Part shown: positions 7,617 to 15,990 of the stretch, piece after piece
Position numbering within the stretch: the stretch's first letter is position 1
How the letters are laid out: each line of letters starts with the position of its first letter
Assembly: GCF_016802865.1 (NCBI RefSeq)
Contig: NZ_JAEVHM010000042.1
Location: 1 to 35,779, forward strand
Source of the DNA: Micromonospora parastrephiae
Lineage (GTDB): Bacteria; Actinomycetota; Actinomycetes; Mycobacteriales; Micromonosporaceae
DNA length: 35,779 bases
Direction: 5' to 3'
Notes under the pieces: generated by a model
What the model was told of the DNA's origin: nothing
The model's database searches: none
The model's input: the letters and a program-made list of their open reading frames with translations, nothing else
Translations under genes and position numbers: made by a program

Positions 7617-9123
7617 ACGCGAGTTCGACGCTCCCCTGCTCGCGCTGCTGCAAGCCAACAGCTTCACCGACGTCCATCAGCTACACGGGGCGTTCGAGTT
7701 TGGCAAAGACTTCATCGCCAAACGCCGCGAGGACGGCGAACTGCGGCAGTACGCACTGCAGAGCAAGGCCGGTGACATCAACCTTGCCGAGTGGCGGACC
7801 ATCCGGTACCAGGTCGACGAGATTCGCTCGGACGGTCTCGCGCATCCTCACTTCGACCGTAACCTGCCCCGGGCAGCGGTCCTTGTGACCACGGGGCGGC
7901 TGGTCGGCGGAGCGGCACTGCAAGCACAGGACTACAACACCCGCGTGCAGGGGCTCGGCGAGCCCGGGTTCGAGCTCTGGGATCGCGACACCCTACGTCC
8001 GATGCTCGCCGCCGCGCCCGCGTGTGGGTTGGCGGCGGGCAGCCCAGGCGACCTGCTGGAGCTCCTCGGACAGATTGACCAACATAAGATCAACTATCAG
8101 GCCGTCGAGCGGTATACCCGACGGTGGACAACCAAGCCGCTGCAACAGGTGGCGATCGAGTTCGCAGTTGTGGCCAACCGACTGCGGGACAATCGGCGCA
8201 CCGACCTCGCAGCAACCGTCGCTCTCGCAGCTCTACGCGCAGCCGTCTGCCAGCCAACGGCACCTCAATCCGCAGAATTGGCCTGCTCGGCCAAACTGCT
8301 GCACGCCGCCTACGCCACCCGCCTCCTCGAGCGCTACGCAGACGCCGCCAGCAACCCTATGGACCTCCTGAAGGAGATAGCACCGGGCTTCATTCACCTC
8401 ACCTATCCTGTGATCTGCCTGCGCCTGGCCGAGATCTGGGGACTCCTGGGCATCTCACCGGACGTTGACGCCGCGACAGCCGCCCGGGCACGACAAACAG
8501 TGAGGACCCTGCTGACCCACCAGCCCGGAGCGGCGCACCCCGTATCCGACAACTGGGCGGCGAGCATGATCCCGGCCGTGCTTTCCCTACGCGTAGAGGA
8601 TCCGGCGACTGTCGAGACCTACCTGCGTGCCGCAACTGGCTGGGTCGCCGACGCCTACGACACCGGCCTCGGCCTCGCCCCCGTCGGTGCCAGCCCGACT
8701 GAGGAGGCGACGCACTTCCTCGGGCCGGAACTCGAGCACATCGAAATCGCCACGCCCAGCACCTCGTATGCTGCGACGGTCCTGCTCGACCTGGCGGTGG
8801 CGGCGAACCTACCCGAGACCTACGAGTTCATCTTGAACGAACTCCTCGCCGCCGGCGCGAAGCCAACCCTCACCGTCGCCGACGAGACACGCGCACTTTG
8901 GGGCGCCGCCCGGAACGGGCTCGCACTGATCCCGGTCGTCAGATACACCGAATCGTGGACCGACAGCAACTGTCAAGCCAGCCATCACCTTGCTGATGAC
9001 GCCTCCGGTATTGCGGCCTGGGACGCCATCGCCCTGTCAACACTGCCGCGCAACCGGCACCCCTGGTGGGCGCTTCAGCGCCTAATGACTCAAGCCGGAG
9101 CAGCGCGCCACCAATCGTCCTGA
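7573..9123 (+). CDS. Mrr-like PD-(D/E)xK nuclease with helical C-terminal domain
   Basis: A 516-residue protein. The first 115 residues are a restriction-endonuclease-like (Mrr_cat-type) domain: helix EREFDAPLLALLQANSF, then FEFGKDFIAK with catalytic D46, then YALQSKAGD giving the QxK variant of the ExK motif (Q63, K65), followed by a strand VLVTTGRL and a helix. This order and the Q substitution are typical of Mrr-like nucleases. From about residue 150 to the end the protein is almost wholly helical and Ala/Leu-rich, resembling a TPR-like solenoid that could bind a partner or sense a trigger. ATG 7573 is preceded by GGAGGAG with ideal spacing, better than the in-frame TTG at 7570. The start lies inside the upstream 203-aa gene, giving a 44-nt overlap. 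It is likely a DNA-cleaving effector of a two-gene defence module (inference from fold and island context). Confidence 0.75.
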   Translation: MLDGVIDQYLATVTEREFDAPLLALLQANSFTDVHQLHGAFEFGKDFIAKRREDGELRQYALQSKAGDINLAEWRTIRYQVDEIRSDGLAHPHFDRNLPRAAVLVTTGRLVGGAALQAQDYNTRVQGLGEPGFELWDRDTLRPMLAAAPACGLAAGSPGDLLELLGQIDQHKINYQAVERYTRRWTTKPLQQVAIEFAVVANRLRDNRRTDLAATVALAALRAAVCQPTAPQSAELACSAKLLHAAYATRLLERYADAASNPMDLLKEIAPGFIHLTYPVICLRLAEIWGLLGISPDVDAATAARARQTVRTLLTHQPGAAHPVSDNWAASMIPAVLSLRVEDPATVETYLRAATGWVADAYDTGLGLAPVGASPTEEATHFLGPELEHIEIATPSTSYAATVLLDLAVAANLPETYEFILNELLAAGAKPTLTVADETRALWGAARNGLALIPVVRYTESWTDSNCQASHHLADDASGIAAWDAIALSTLPRNRHPWWALQRLMTQAGAARHQSS

Positions 9124-9154
9124 TCGATCAAACGGCGTCATCGAGTTCAGAGGA

Positions 9155-9171
9155 TCGGAAGCTAGCTCCGA
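9155..9171. terminator. Possible bidirectional hairpin between convergent genes
   Basis: TCGGA and TCCGA flank AGCTAGC, giving a short stem between the Mrr-like nuclease (plus) and the membrane-protein gene (minus), whose TAG stop falls inside the loop. There is no U-tract on either side, so intrinsic termination is doubtful. Confidence 0.25.
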
Positions 9172-9659
9172 CGTGGCGCGACCACCGCAATAATTACCGC
9201 CGCCACACCAGCCGCAACCAACGCCATCGTAACAAGCGCTCTGCCCTTTTCTAGCGGCCCATCGCTGTTGACAATCCCTACAATCTCTTGTATCGCGGTT
9301 CCCAGCAACGCGCCGCCGATTATATTGAGGACCGCTTTCCAGGGAGGAGAGGCCGCGTGGCGGAGCCTACTTGTTGCACGTCGCACATGGTCCGCGGAAA
9401 CTGAGTCAAGACGGTCCCCTTTAGCAAGAGAGATCGACTCTTCGCCCAATTGACGGAAGTAGAGCGTCTGACACTCGGCCAAAGCCACGGCAGCAGGTTC
9501 CGAGAAGCCATCCATTTCGAAATCCTGCAATCTCCTTTCCAGCGCCTTGGTAACTCGGTTAAACTCTGCTCGATCGACGATCCGGTTCAGCTTGCTCGCG
9601 TCAATTCTCAAATACTCCCGCTGCTGCGCGAGCCGTCGCGAACCGCTATTACCCGCCAT
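9162..9659 (-). CDS. Small two-TM membrane protein with helical N-terminal domain
   Basis: 165 residues. The first 100 are hydrophilic and helical, ending in LAKGDRLDSVSADHVRRATSRL, a helix-strand-helix pattern that resembles the second half of a histone fold (the SADHVxxA step is reminiscent of archaeal histones). Two hydrophobic segments follow at about 110-130 and 141-161, joined by a short polar hairpin, and the protein ends in APRRS just after the second helix. The N-terminal domain is therefore probably cytoplasmic with both termini inside. It starts 7 nt after the stop of the 110-aa membrane protein, so they are an operon. No enzyme motif is visible. By position among nucleases and STAND genes, a membrane-acting effector or its regulator is possible but unproven; the histone-fold remark is a by-eye resemblance. 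Confidence 0.65.
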   Translation of the reverse strand: MAGNSGSRRLAQQREYLRIDASKLNRIVDRAEFNRVTKALERRLQDFEMDGFSEPAAVALAECQTLYFRQLGEESISLAKGDRLDSVSADHVRRATSRLRHAASPPWKAVLNIIGGALLGTAIQEIVGIVNSDGPLEKGRALVTMALVAAGVAAVIIAVVAPRRS

Positions 9660-9666
9660 CGAGAGA

Positions 9667-9999
9667 TCACACCGATCCGTGAGTCTTGGCGTTGCGGGAG
9701 CCGGGCGCGGCCATAGGCAGGTCGGCTAGCAGTCGAAGTTGCGTCTCAAGAATGTACGAGGTGACACGGGACGCTGCAATCCTGGGGCCTGGATCAGTGA
9801 TCCGCGGCCGAAGGAGGCGGATGCGCAAAGCGCCAGGACGAAGAATGTTTGTGATGGCGACCGCGAAGGAGATAAGCGAGGCAGAAAAGAGGGCGAATTT
9901 CCAATATTGAGGACCACCGCCGAGAAGAAATCCGGCGGTGAATAGCGTCGTTGATGCAGTCGCAAGCAAGCCTGCGACTGTGCCTATTCGTGCTCCCAT
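9667..9999 (-). CDS. Small two-TM membrane protein
   Basis: 110 residues with two membrane helices close to the N-terminus (about 7-27 and 34-53) separated by the turn GGGPQYWK, then a basic stretch (NILRPGALRIRLLRPR) and a helical cytoplasmic tail with LETQLRLLADL. ATG 9999 is preceded by GAGG at about 4 nt. Two N-terminal TMs plus a helical tail is the general layout of small 2TM effectors such as SLATT-type proteins, but the match is layout only, with no diagnostic motif. It is first in a two-gene minus-strand operon with the 165-aa membrane protein. Upstream sits a broken AlbA_2-type gene in the same orientation. Confidence 0.6.
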   Translation of the reverse strand: MGARIGTVAGLLATASTTLFTAGFLLGGGPQYWKFALFSASLISFAVAITNILRPGALRIRLLRPRITDPGPRIAASRVTSYILETQLRLLADLPMAAPGSRNAKTHGSV

Positions 10000-10454
10000 T
10001 GCGCCTCGCTTGTCGTGCGACCGGCCCTAAGGCTTTGAGGCCAGACTATGGGTCGCCTTCCATCTGCGCAACAGCGCCGACACACAGAGTATCGTTCCGC
10101 GTCCGCTTGGGCAGTCTGGGGAACGGATGTATCGGGCGTTGTCACTACCCACGGCGCCGGCGGGTTTGAGGAGACCGCTGAGTGCCGCCCGCTGTCGTCG
10201 ATGATTAATCCGGCACCTACCCCTTGGGCCGGGAACAGCGAGGGCAGCATCGGGAAGCGGTACAGGTGCATGTCAGCCGAGGCGGCGACGTTGGCGGCCA
10301 GCTCCCGTTTCGCGCTCTCGCTGTTGCCGAAGGTCTCCCTCTTGAAGTCCAGGTCAAAGTCCTCATGCACCCCGTTGTCGATCAGAGCGACGACGTGATG
10401 GACGGTCAGCCGATCTACTGGAGCGTCGAGACGGCGAAAACGCAGAGCAGCCAT
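9984..10454 (-). pseudogene. Truncated AlbA_2/Schlafen-type ATP-binding protein
   Basis: The first 60 residues from ATG 10454 read as the start of an AlbA_2 (Schlafen-related, divergent AAA-4) domain: a lead helix with VHHVVALIDNG, then EDFDLDFKRE and SAKRELAANVAA. In the family this is normally followed by the glycine-rich LANxxGG...GV strand. Here, after ANVAA, the sequence becomes Pro/Ser-rich and unrelated (from about 10270 downwards) and reads into the start of the next gene. The domain is therefore cut after its first third, most likely by a deletion, and the remaining frame to 9984 is not meaningful. Intact relatives are predicted nucleic-acid-binding regulators or nucleases and are frequent in actinomycete accessory DNA. 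Confidence 0.55.
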
Positions 10455-10556
10455 CCGACGATCGTCCTCTCCGCCGTGGCCGTGAACGCCACCCGCTGCC
10501 GCCCGCCCGGTGCGACCAGTAACCGGACAAGCCCGGTGGGACGAACGTCTGCTCGG

Positions 10557-11672
10557 CTACCGGCGGGCCGAGACAGCGTCGATAAGAGTTCGACTCAGGG
10601 TGCGGCCGACCTCGGCAGCCCCCTGCCCGAGCGCCGCTAGGGTCACGAGCTCGTCAGGTGGCACATGGATCGGATCGTTCGACAGCATCAGGCTGGTGGC
10701 CTGATGACGGGGCTGCCCGCTGACCCGGCCGACCGACATCAACCCCTCGGTACTGACGCCGACACCGATGGCCACCTGGTCGCCCTCGAAAACCCCCAGA
10801 CCGCCGACGAGACGCAGCAGTCCGGCGATCTGATGAGCCAGGGCGTCCGGGTCGAGAATGGCGCCCATCCCGTCGCCCGGGAGTGACGCCCACGCCGAGG
10901 TCTGCCCGTCCGCGGCCGTGCGTATGCCGAGCAACTGCGGGGCGCGGACCTCGTTCCATCGGCTGTGCCTATCCGGAATGGTGACGACCACGGCACCGTC
11001 CTGGCGAGTGGAGGTCAGCGGGTCGGCCGCGTGGACCTGACCGCTGGCGCGCAGTCGCGTCGGCAGGAGCTGTTCCAGCTCGGCCATCACCCGGGCTGGC
11101 CGGTTCGTCCCGGTGGCCGGAAGAACATGAACCTCGACGGCCGACGGAAGGCTCGGCGTGTTGCTACGCCGATCTTCGAAGTCCGAGCGCCACGTCACCG
11201 TCATCGGGCGGGGCAGCGGCATGAAGGCCAGCGGATTCCCGGCGCTCTCCAGCTCCCTCAGCTTCGCTGCGACCTTGGTCTGCAGCTCGGCGGTCGTGGC
11301 GAACGACTCGTAGAAGACGCCCGTGCCGTAGTCACCGATGAAGCGAACGAACTCCTCCTGGGCGGGCTCCAACGTCACGCCCAGCTTGCGGTACACCAAC
11401 CGGGGCATCCCGGCGGCCTTCGCTGCAATCCACTCGTCATGGGTCGGCGACTGCCCGGTGTCGGGCAACGGGTCGCCATAGCGGGGCCCCAGGACCAGCA
11501 GGTACACCTCGGCCGAGGCGACACCCTTCAGACACGCCTCACGGCTGGGCGACGTCTGGGCGGTGAAGTCCTCGAAGCGCACCGGCGTGTGCCCGAGCGC
11601 CGAGATCAAGCCCGGAAGTGCGTCGCGCTCCTCTTCGAGCTCCCGACGAACACTGCTGATGAAGACCCTCAT
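10557..11672 (-). CDS. DUF4062 domain protein
   Basis: 371 residues. The N-terminus, MRVFISSVRRELEEERDAL, then HTPVRFEDF and VYLLVLGPRYG, is the classic DUF4062 signature, a TIR/Rossmann-like domain found at the front of many STAND and defence proteins and thought to mediate signalling or nucleotide handling. It spans about residues 1-150, and DEWIAAKAAGMPRLVY is its conserved later helix-strand. The remaining 220 residues have no recognised domain; they look alpha/beta, with a predicted DNA- or ligand-facing Arg/His-rich part, and are not an NTPase. ATG 11672 was chosen because DUF4062 begins there; the frame stays open to 12134 only by overlapping the neighbouring gene. AGGGGAG lies about 9 nt upstream. 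It is 113 nt downstream of, and codirectional with, the PHP-ATPase gene, so the two probably form one system. Confidence 0.8.
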   Translation of the reverse strand: MRVFISSVRRELEEERDALPGLISALGHTPVRFEDFTAQTSPSREACLKGVASAEVYLLVLGPRYGDPLPDTGQSPTHDEWIAAKAAGMPRLVYRKLGVTLEPAQEEFVRFIGDYGTGVFYESFATTAELQTKVAAKLRELESAGNPLAFMPLPRPMTVTWRSDFEDRRSNTPSLPSAVEVHVLPATGTNRPARVMAELEQLLPTRLRASGQVHAADPLTSTRQDGAVVVTIPDRHSRWNEVRAPQLLGIRTAADGQTSAWASLPGDGMGAILDPDALAHQIAGLLRLVGGLGVFEGDQVAIGVGVSTEGLMSVGRVSGQPRHQATSLMLSNDPIHVPPDELVTLAALGQGAAEVGRTLSRTLIDAVSARR

Positions 11673-11785
11673 GTGCCCAGTCTCCCCTGCGTCCGCTGTC
11701 CCTCGGGGACGGCATCGCTGCACACGACAGTTTGATGGTCGATGGGATTGCGGCTGTAGCGTGTTGGACCGCCAGCCACTCTGAC

Positions 11786-14437
11786 CTACAACATCGACGA
11801 ACCCAGCTTGACCGTCCGGCGCTTGAAGGGGACCGGGCCACCTTCCAGGTGGTACAGCGCCAGGGTGTTGAGGTCGTGACGCTCGAGGGATCCGGTTGCC
11901 TCGACGACGCCGTTGTTCGCGTCGGAGGTCAGAGTGATGATCATCTCGGCGTCGGCGGAGACGACGAGGCCAGGGCTGCGGGTAGCGAAGATGTACTGAC
12001 GGCTGCCCCGCAGGTCGCGAAGCTTCGCCACGAGGTATTCCTCGATCCACGGTGCGTGAAGCGCGTCCTCGGGCTGGTCGATGATCAAGGGGTCGTTGCC
12101 GTCGGCGAGGGCGATGATGAGGATGGCGGTGCACTTCTGGCCGTGCGCGAGCCGCTCGATCGCGACATACCCGTCGTTGGCGTGTTTGCGGAACTCGACG
12201 GAGAGGCCGTCGTGCAGGTCGAGGGTCTGCATCCGCAGGAAGTCCTCGATGGCGCCCTTCTCCCGCACGTACTCGAACAGGGTTTCGACGTGCTTGCGTT
12301 CGGCGCCGGTGGCTTCACACACGCCGTCGACGTCATCAGCGAGGAACGAGCGGACCAGCTTGACCGGGGTCGACTCCTCGCAGATCAACTGGAGGATCGG
12401 AGCCCGCAGCCGCGATCCTTTGGCGATGGCCGTCAGCTCGGTCAGGTAGCCCGAGTCGTCGTTCTCGGACAGCATCTTGATCCGGACGATGCCACCCATT
12501 AGCTTGTTGAGCGCCTTGATCCGGTCCTCACGCCGCCGGCGCCGCGCCTTGCGCGCCTCGATGAGCTCGGCGATCAACTCTTCCCGGTAGGACGTGGCCG
12601 TGGCCAGGTTCGGCACGAGTTCGTCGTCAAGCTGGGTCTGTTGTGCGTCGAGTTTCGCCTTCTCCGTTTGAAGTTCGACGAGCCGGGTGCGCAGGGCCGC
12701 GAGACCTTTGTTATCGACATCGATATGGTTGACCGCTTCGGCGAGTTCGTGGTCGAACTGCCGGTACCTGTCGTGCCACTCCTGTCGGATGTCGACGAGT
12801 TCCTTGTTCACCGCCAGCAGGACCTGCGCCAGCTGCGCGTTCGCCGTCTCGATCGCCTCGCGCAACTGTGTGTATGCCGTCTGCGCTCGCTGGTAGAGGT
12901 CCTGGTTGTCGGCGATGGCGGCCGAGACCCGGAACTTGTCTCCGTTGTCTGTTCGGGCGGTGACCTTCAGTTCGGGGATGCCGACCACGGGCTCGAAGAG
13001 GGCCTTCTCCGCACTCCACTTCGCCTGCATCTTGATGGTCTCGCCGTCGAACAAGCCGGATAGCTCTTCCAGGCGCTTCTCGACCTCCGGAAGGGTCTCT
13101 AACCTCGCGCGGGCCTGCGCGATCTTCGTTTCGAGCGATCCGATGAGTCGACCGTTGTCGTTGAGCTGGCTGACCGCGTCCGTTTCGCGGATCTCGAACT
13201 CGCTCAGGTCGAGGGCGGCGTCGATGAGCGCCATCCGGCCGACCGGAGTCCGGGCGTACTCGATCACCTCGCCCTGCGAGAAGCCGGTGATCGCGATTCG
13301 GCCGGACAGGCCGGTCAGCTGCTCGGCGTCGCCGATGAACTCAGGCTGGGTGGAGCCGTCCTCGAAGTACGCACGGCGTACGAGGCACCGCGCGTGGCCG
13401 CGGGTGAGCACGACCTCGACGGTTGAGCCCGAGGTGAGCGCGTACTTCAGGCGGGACTCGACCTCCTTGCGGACCTGCGGAAAGTCGTCGGCATCGGTCT
13501 GCTGGTCGAGAGTGAACCGGACCAGCTCGATGAGCAGCGACTTGCCCGCTCCGGTCCCGCCAAGCAGGCAGTTAAGATCGCACGAAAACTCGAACTGCTG
13601 ACCGTCGAGGAACCCACCGGTCACCGTCACAGACTCGATCACCGTGTGCTCCGACGCCATGGGTTCTTCCAGTCGGACACGCAGAGCCGGATCCGCGAGC
13701 GCATGCCGCAGGCCACACAAGTCCGGTCGCGAGGCCTTGATCCAGGTGCGGCGGTGGCCAATGCCACGCAGGACGTGCGTGCTGGCACCGGGTGCGGTGG
13801 TGTCGGAACTGCGGACGACCGCGAGCTCGCGCTGGCCGTCGAGCCGCATCTTGATCCGCTCGACCTCAGTGAGGTCGACGATCTCGACAGCGCCGATGGC
13901 GTCGTCGAGCAGCGTCTGGTTGATGCGGTCGGCCACGGCGAGGCGGAGCAGGCCCTTCTCCCGCTCGGCGTGCGCCGGGATTGCCAAGCCGCCCCGGGCG
14001 GTGATGACCTTCGCGGTGTCGATGAAGCCCTTGTCCAGGGCCTTGTGCAGGTCGCCGTGGTCGGTGCGGGGCACCCTGAGTTCAACAAGCACGTCCTCGA
14101 TGTGCTGGGCCGGGGTGCCCTCTTCCCAGATGGCGAGGAGATGCCCTTCGGCCGTGCTGAGCTCCAGGCCGGGCAGCACCACGAGCGTCGTGTCGCGGGC
14201 GGCCTCAGCCATCCTGTCGCACCAACCGGCGGTGTTGTGGTCGGTGACGGCGATCGCGTGCAGCCCGGCATCGATCGCCGCGTCGACGATCTGACGGGGC
14301 TCGCTCGCGCCGTAGGTGTGCGAATCGACATCGCGCGAGGCAGGGGTGTGCACGTGAAGGTCCACGGCCCAGAACCGTGCGGGACCGCGCTGCGTGCCCG
14401 CCGGCCATGCCGCCCGACTACTCCCTGTTGAAGCCAT
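11786..14437 (-). CDS. PHP-domain / SMC-like ATPase (TrlF-like)
   Basis: 883 residues from ATG 14437. Residues 22-235 are a PHP metal-dependent phosphoesterase domain: FWAVDLHVHTP (HxH at 28-30), AVTDHN (DH at 66-67), GLELSTAEGHLLA (E92, H99), IPAHAE (H156) and VRSSDT (D212), so the metal-binding set is largely present. Residues 265-883 are a split ABC-type ATPase: Walker A GGTGAGKS at 293-300, a long coiled-coil middle (about 430-650, EKRLEELSG, ARTRLVELQTEKAKL and similar), signature-like RLAHGQKCTA, then Walker B LIIDQPEDAL and a switch strand QYIFATRS. The arrangement is that of the family annotated TrlF-like AAA ATPases. The expected role is nucleic acid or nucleotide processing by the PHP site under control of the Rad50-like ATPase. 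In-frame ATG 14518 is an alternative start; neither has a strong Shine-Dalgarno. The DUF4062 gene follows directly. Confidence 0.85.
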   Translation of the reverse strand: MASTGSSRAAWPAGTQRGPARFWAVDLHVHTPASRDVDSHTYGASEPRQIVDAAIDAGLHAIAVTDHNTAGWCDRMAEAARDTTLVVLPGLELSTAEGHLLAIWEEGTPAQHIEDVLVELRVPRTDHGDLHKALDKGFIDTAKVITARGGLAIPAHAEREKGLLRLAVADRINQTLLDDAIGAVEIVDLTEVERIKMRLDGQRELAVVRSSDTTAPGASTHVLRGIGHRRTWIKASRPDLCGLRHALADPALRVRLEEPMASEHTVIESVTVTGGFLDGQQFEFSCDLNCLLGGTGAGKSLLIELVRFTLDQQTDADDFPQVRKEVESRLKYALTSGSTVEVVLTRGHARCLVRRAYFEDGSTQPEFIGDAEQLTGLSGRIAITGFSQGEVIEYARTPVGRMALIDAALDLSEFEIRETDAVSQLNDNGRLIGSLETKIAQARARLETLPEVEKRLEELSGLFDGETIKMQAKWSAEKALFEPVVGIPELKVTARTDNGDKFRVSAAIADNQDLYQRAQTAYTQLREAIETANAQLAQVLLAVNKELVDIRQEWHDRYRQFDHELAEAVNHIDVDNKGLAALRTRLVELQTEKAKLDAQQTQLDDELVPNLATATSYREELIAELIEARKARRRRREDRIKALNKLMGGIVRIKMLSENDDSGYLTELTAIAKGSRLRAPILQLICEESTPVKLVRSFLADDVDGVCEATGAERKHVETLFEYVREKGAIEDFLRMQTLDLHDGLSVEFRKHANDGYVAIERLAHGQKCTAILIIALADGNDPLIIDQPEDALHAPWIEEYLVAKLRDLRGSRQYIFATRSPGLVVSADAEMIITLTSDANNGVVEATGSLERHDLNTLALYHLEGGPVPFKRRTVKLGSSML

Positions 14438-14968
14438 TGCTGACGTCAAAGCACTCGCTCCGTGTGATCGTTCGCCGATGATCTGAGCACCCGGCACTGT
14501 AACGCTCAGTGAGCCCATGAAGAGGCGCGACACTCGCCCATACGTACGAATAGGGTGCCACCGGATGAAGCCGCGCCACACCATCCGCCACGGTCAGCCG
14601 TCCGACCCGCCGAGGAGCTCAGACTTAGCGGAGTAGATGGCTTCGTCCAAGGACAAGGCCACCTACCCGGACGTTCCGTTAGCGCAGCGCGCTGTCGGGG
14701 CACGTCGCCCGGCCGCCACGGATGCGCTCGGCTGCCTCGACGTTCTTGAGGAGGTGTTCCGTGAGTAGGTCGCTGTAGACGGTCGCCATCTTCGTTGACG
14801 ATGCGCCTGTCGATCAGGCGCACGAGTGCCACTGCCCAGCTGGTGGCATGCGAGAGCGGCGGTGCCGCTACGTACACGTTCCAGTGCCGCCGCGTTGCCA
14901 CGATCAGGGCCGTTCACGCCTGTCAGGAGGCCCAAAGGCCGCGTCGTGTTCTCGCGGTTGACCGCTCG
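14438..14968. other. Intergenic region with a small minus-strand frame
   Basis: Between the PHP-ATPase start and the PIN gene's stop there is no clear gene. A 36-codon minus-strand frame at 14789-14679 (starting MATVYSDLLTEHLL, then an amphipathic KNVEAAERIRGG helix) looks more protein-like than its surroundings. Just upstream, in a different frame, is AVALVRLIDRRIV, so the two pieces could be one short gene broken by a frameshift. Neither piece is recognised. The promoter of the PHP-ATPase/DUF4062 pair should also lie here. Confidence 0.35.
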
Positions 14969-15952
14969 TCACAGCACAGCGGCAAGGCGGTCCAAAATCG
15001 GAACGCAGCGATCACCGGACACGAGGCGCGGCTCGGCCATCGCGAATGGAGCGTCGTCGCGCACGATCTTCAAAGTGCTGACGTAGCGCGAGTCGGCCGA
15101 CAGGAAGATGTCCGCATCGACCAGGTAGGAGCTGTGTTGTTCGTCGGCCGGGTTACCGCCTGAGATCTTCTGCGTGGTCTGGATGTGGCGAACAGCCCAT
15201 CGGATCCAGTTTCTTGGTACAGCCTCAGCAGACGCGTCGTAGAGCCAAAACCGGGTGAAGTCCGCGCGGCTACTGCCGAGGCGGCGCAGGTCGACGTAGG
15301 CACCGACCCAGTCCGCGAAGGTCGTGTCTTGCCGGGTCACGACGGCGCGGCCGGGGACCACCACGAGCTGATGCCAGTACAGGTCCCTGAGCTCGGCCCG
15401 CCACGCGTCCACCTCGTCGCCCTCGATCCATCCGGCGCGGTAGTGATCCGGCGTTTCGGGCGCAAGGCGGGCCTTGATAGCTGTCAATGGACGAAAACTA
15501 AACCGCGTTTCTAGCACATCGTGGCGTTGGCGACGCTGCTGCCGCACGATGTGTGGGGCGATGGGCGGCTGAGCCTGCTGCCAGAGATGAAGTCGCTCGG
15601 ACGTTTCTCGTGCCTGCCGCCAGATGGTTCTGGTCCAAAACGTGTTGAGCGAGGCGACGGTGGCGGTGTCCGGCATCGCACGCAGCCATGCTGGCCGCGC
15701 TCTCCGAATTTCGGCCACAACCTCGGCCGACTCAGACATGGCTTCGGTTGGCAGGCGCCGCCGGGAACCTGTGATGAGCGCTTCGATGATGCGCTGCCTG
15801 GGCGCGGGCACAGGAAGGTCCATCACCTCGACGAGTGTGCTCGGGGTGACGAGAACCTCCAGTCCGCGCGACTGCATGAAGTCCCGGAACGGGCGGGAGG
15901 TGCCCTCATCTCCGAGAGATGACCAGATGTTGGTGTCGAGTAGGACCCGCAC
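14969..15952 (-). CDS. PIN-domain protein, putative ribonuclease
   Basis: 327 residues starting VRVLLDTNIWSSL at GTG 15952. The PIN nuclease fold is indicated by the first acidic residue in LLDTN (D6), the helix acid in TPSTLVEVMD (E42) and the late DADIFLSADSRY motif near residue 285, where the third and fourth acids of the metal site are expected. Classical VapC toxins are about 130 residues; this one has a roughly 200-residue helical insertion or extension (WRQARETSERLHLW, Arg/His-rich) between E42 and the last motif, so it is a larger stand-alone PIN protein rather than a VapC. No antitoxin gene is adjacent. The frame extends upstream to 16156 but only the sequence from GTG 15952 has domain homology, and a good promoter ends almost exactly there, implying a leaderless mRNA. 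Target RNA unknown. Confidence 0.75.
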   Translation of the reverse strand: MRVLLDTNIWSSLGDEGTSRPFRDFMQSRGLEVLVTPSTLVEVMDLPVPAPRQRIIEALITGSRRRLPTEAMSESAEVVAEIRRARPAWLRAMPDTATVASLNTFWTRTIWRQARETSERLHLWQQAQPPIAPHIVRQQRRQRHDVLETRFSFRPLTAIKARLAPETPDHYRAGWIEGDEVDAWRAELRDLYWHQLVVVPGRAVVTRQDTTFADWVGAYVDLRRLGSSRADFTRFWLYDASAEAVPRNWIRWAVRHIQTTQKISGGNPADEQHSSYLVDADIFLSADSRYVSTLKIVRDDAPFAMAEPRLVSGDRCVPILDRLAAVL

Positions 15953-15960
15953 GACGTATC

Positions 15961-15990
15961 TACATACCCACCGCCTGAGGGTTGTGTCAA
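15961..15990 (-). promoter_or_regulatory. Sigma-70-type promoter giving a leaderless PIN mRNA
   Basis: On the minus strand TTGACA (15990-15985) is followed after 18 nt by TATGTA (15966-15961). Transcription would begin near 15954, two bases before the GTG at 15952, and there is no Shine-Dalgarno sequence. Leaderless transcripts of this kind are common in actinomycetes. The -35 is a perfect consensus; the -10 matches in four of six positions. Confidence 0.55.

Noticed and set aside
11673..12134. N-terminal extension of the DUF4062 gene
   Set aside because: The frame is open but overlaps the PHP-ATPase gene antiparallel in frame usage and is His/Arg/Pro-rich; DUF4062 begins exactly at ATG 11672.
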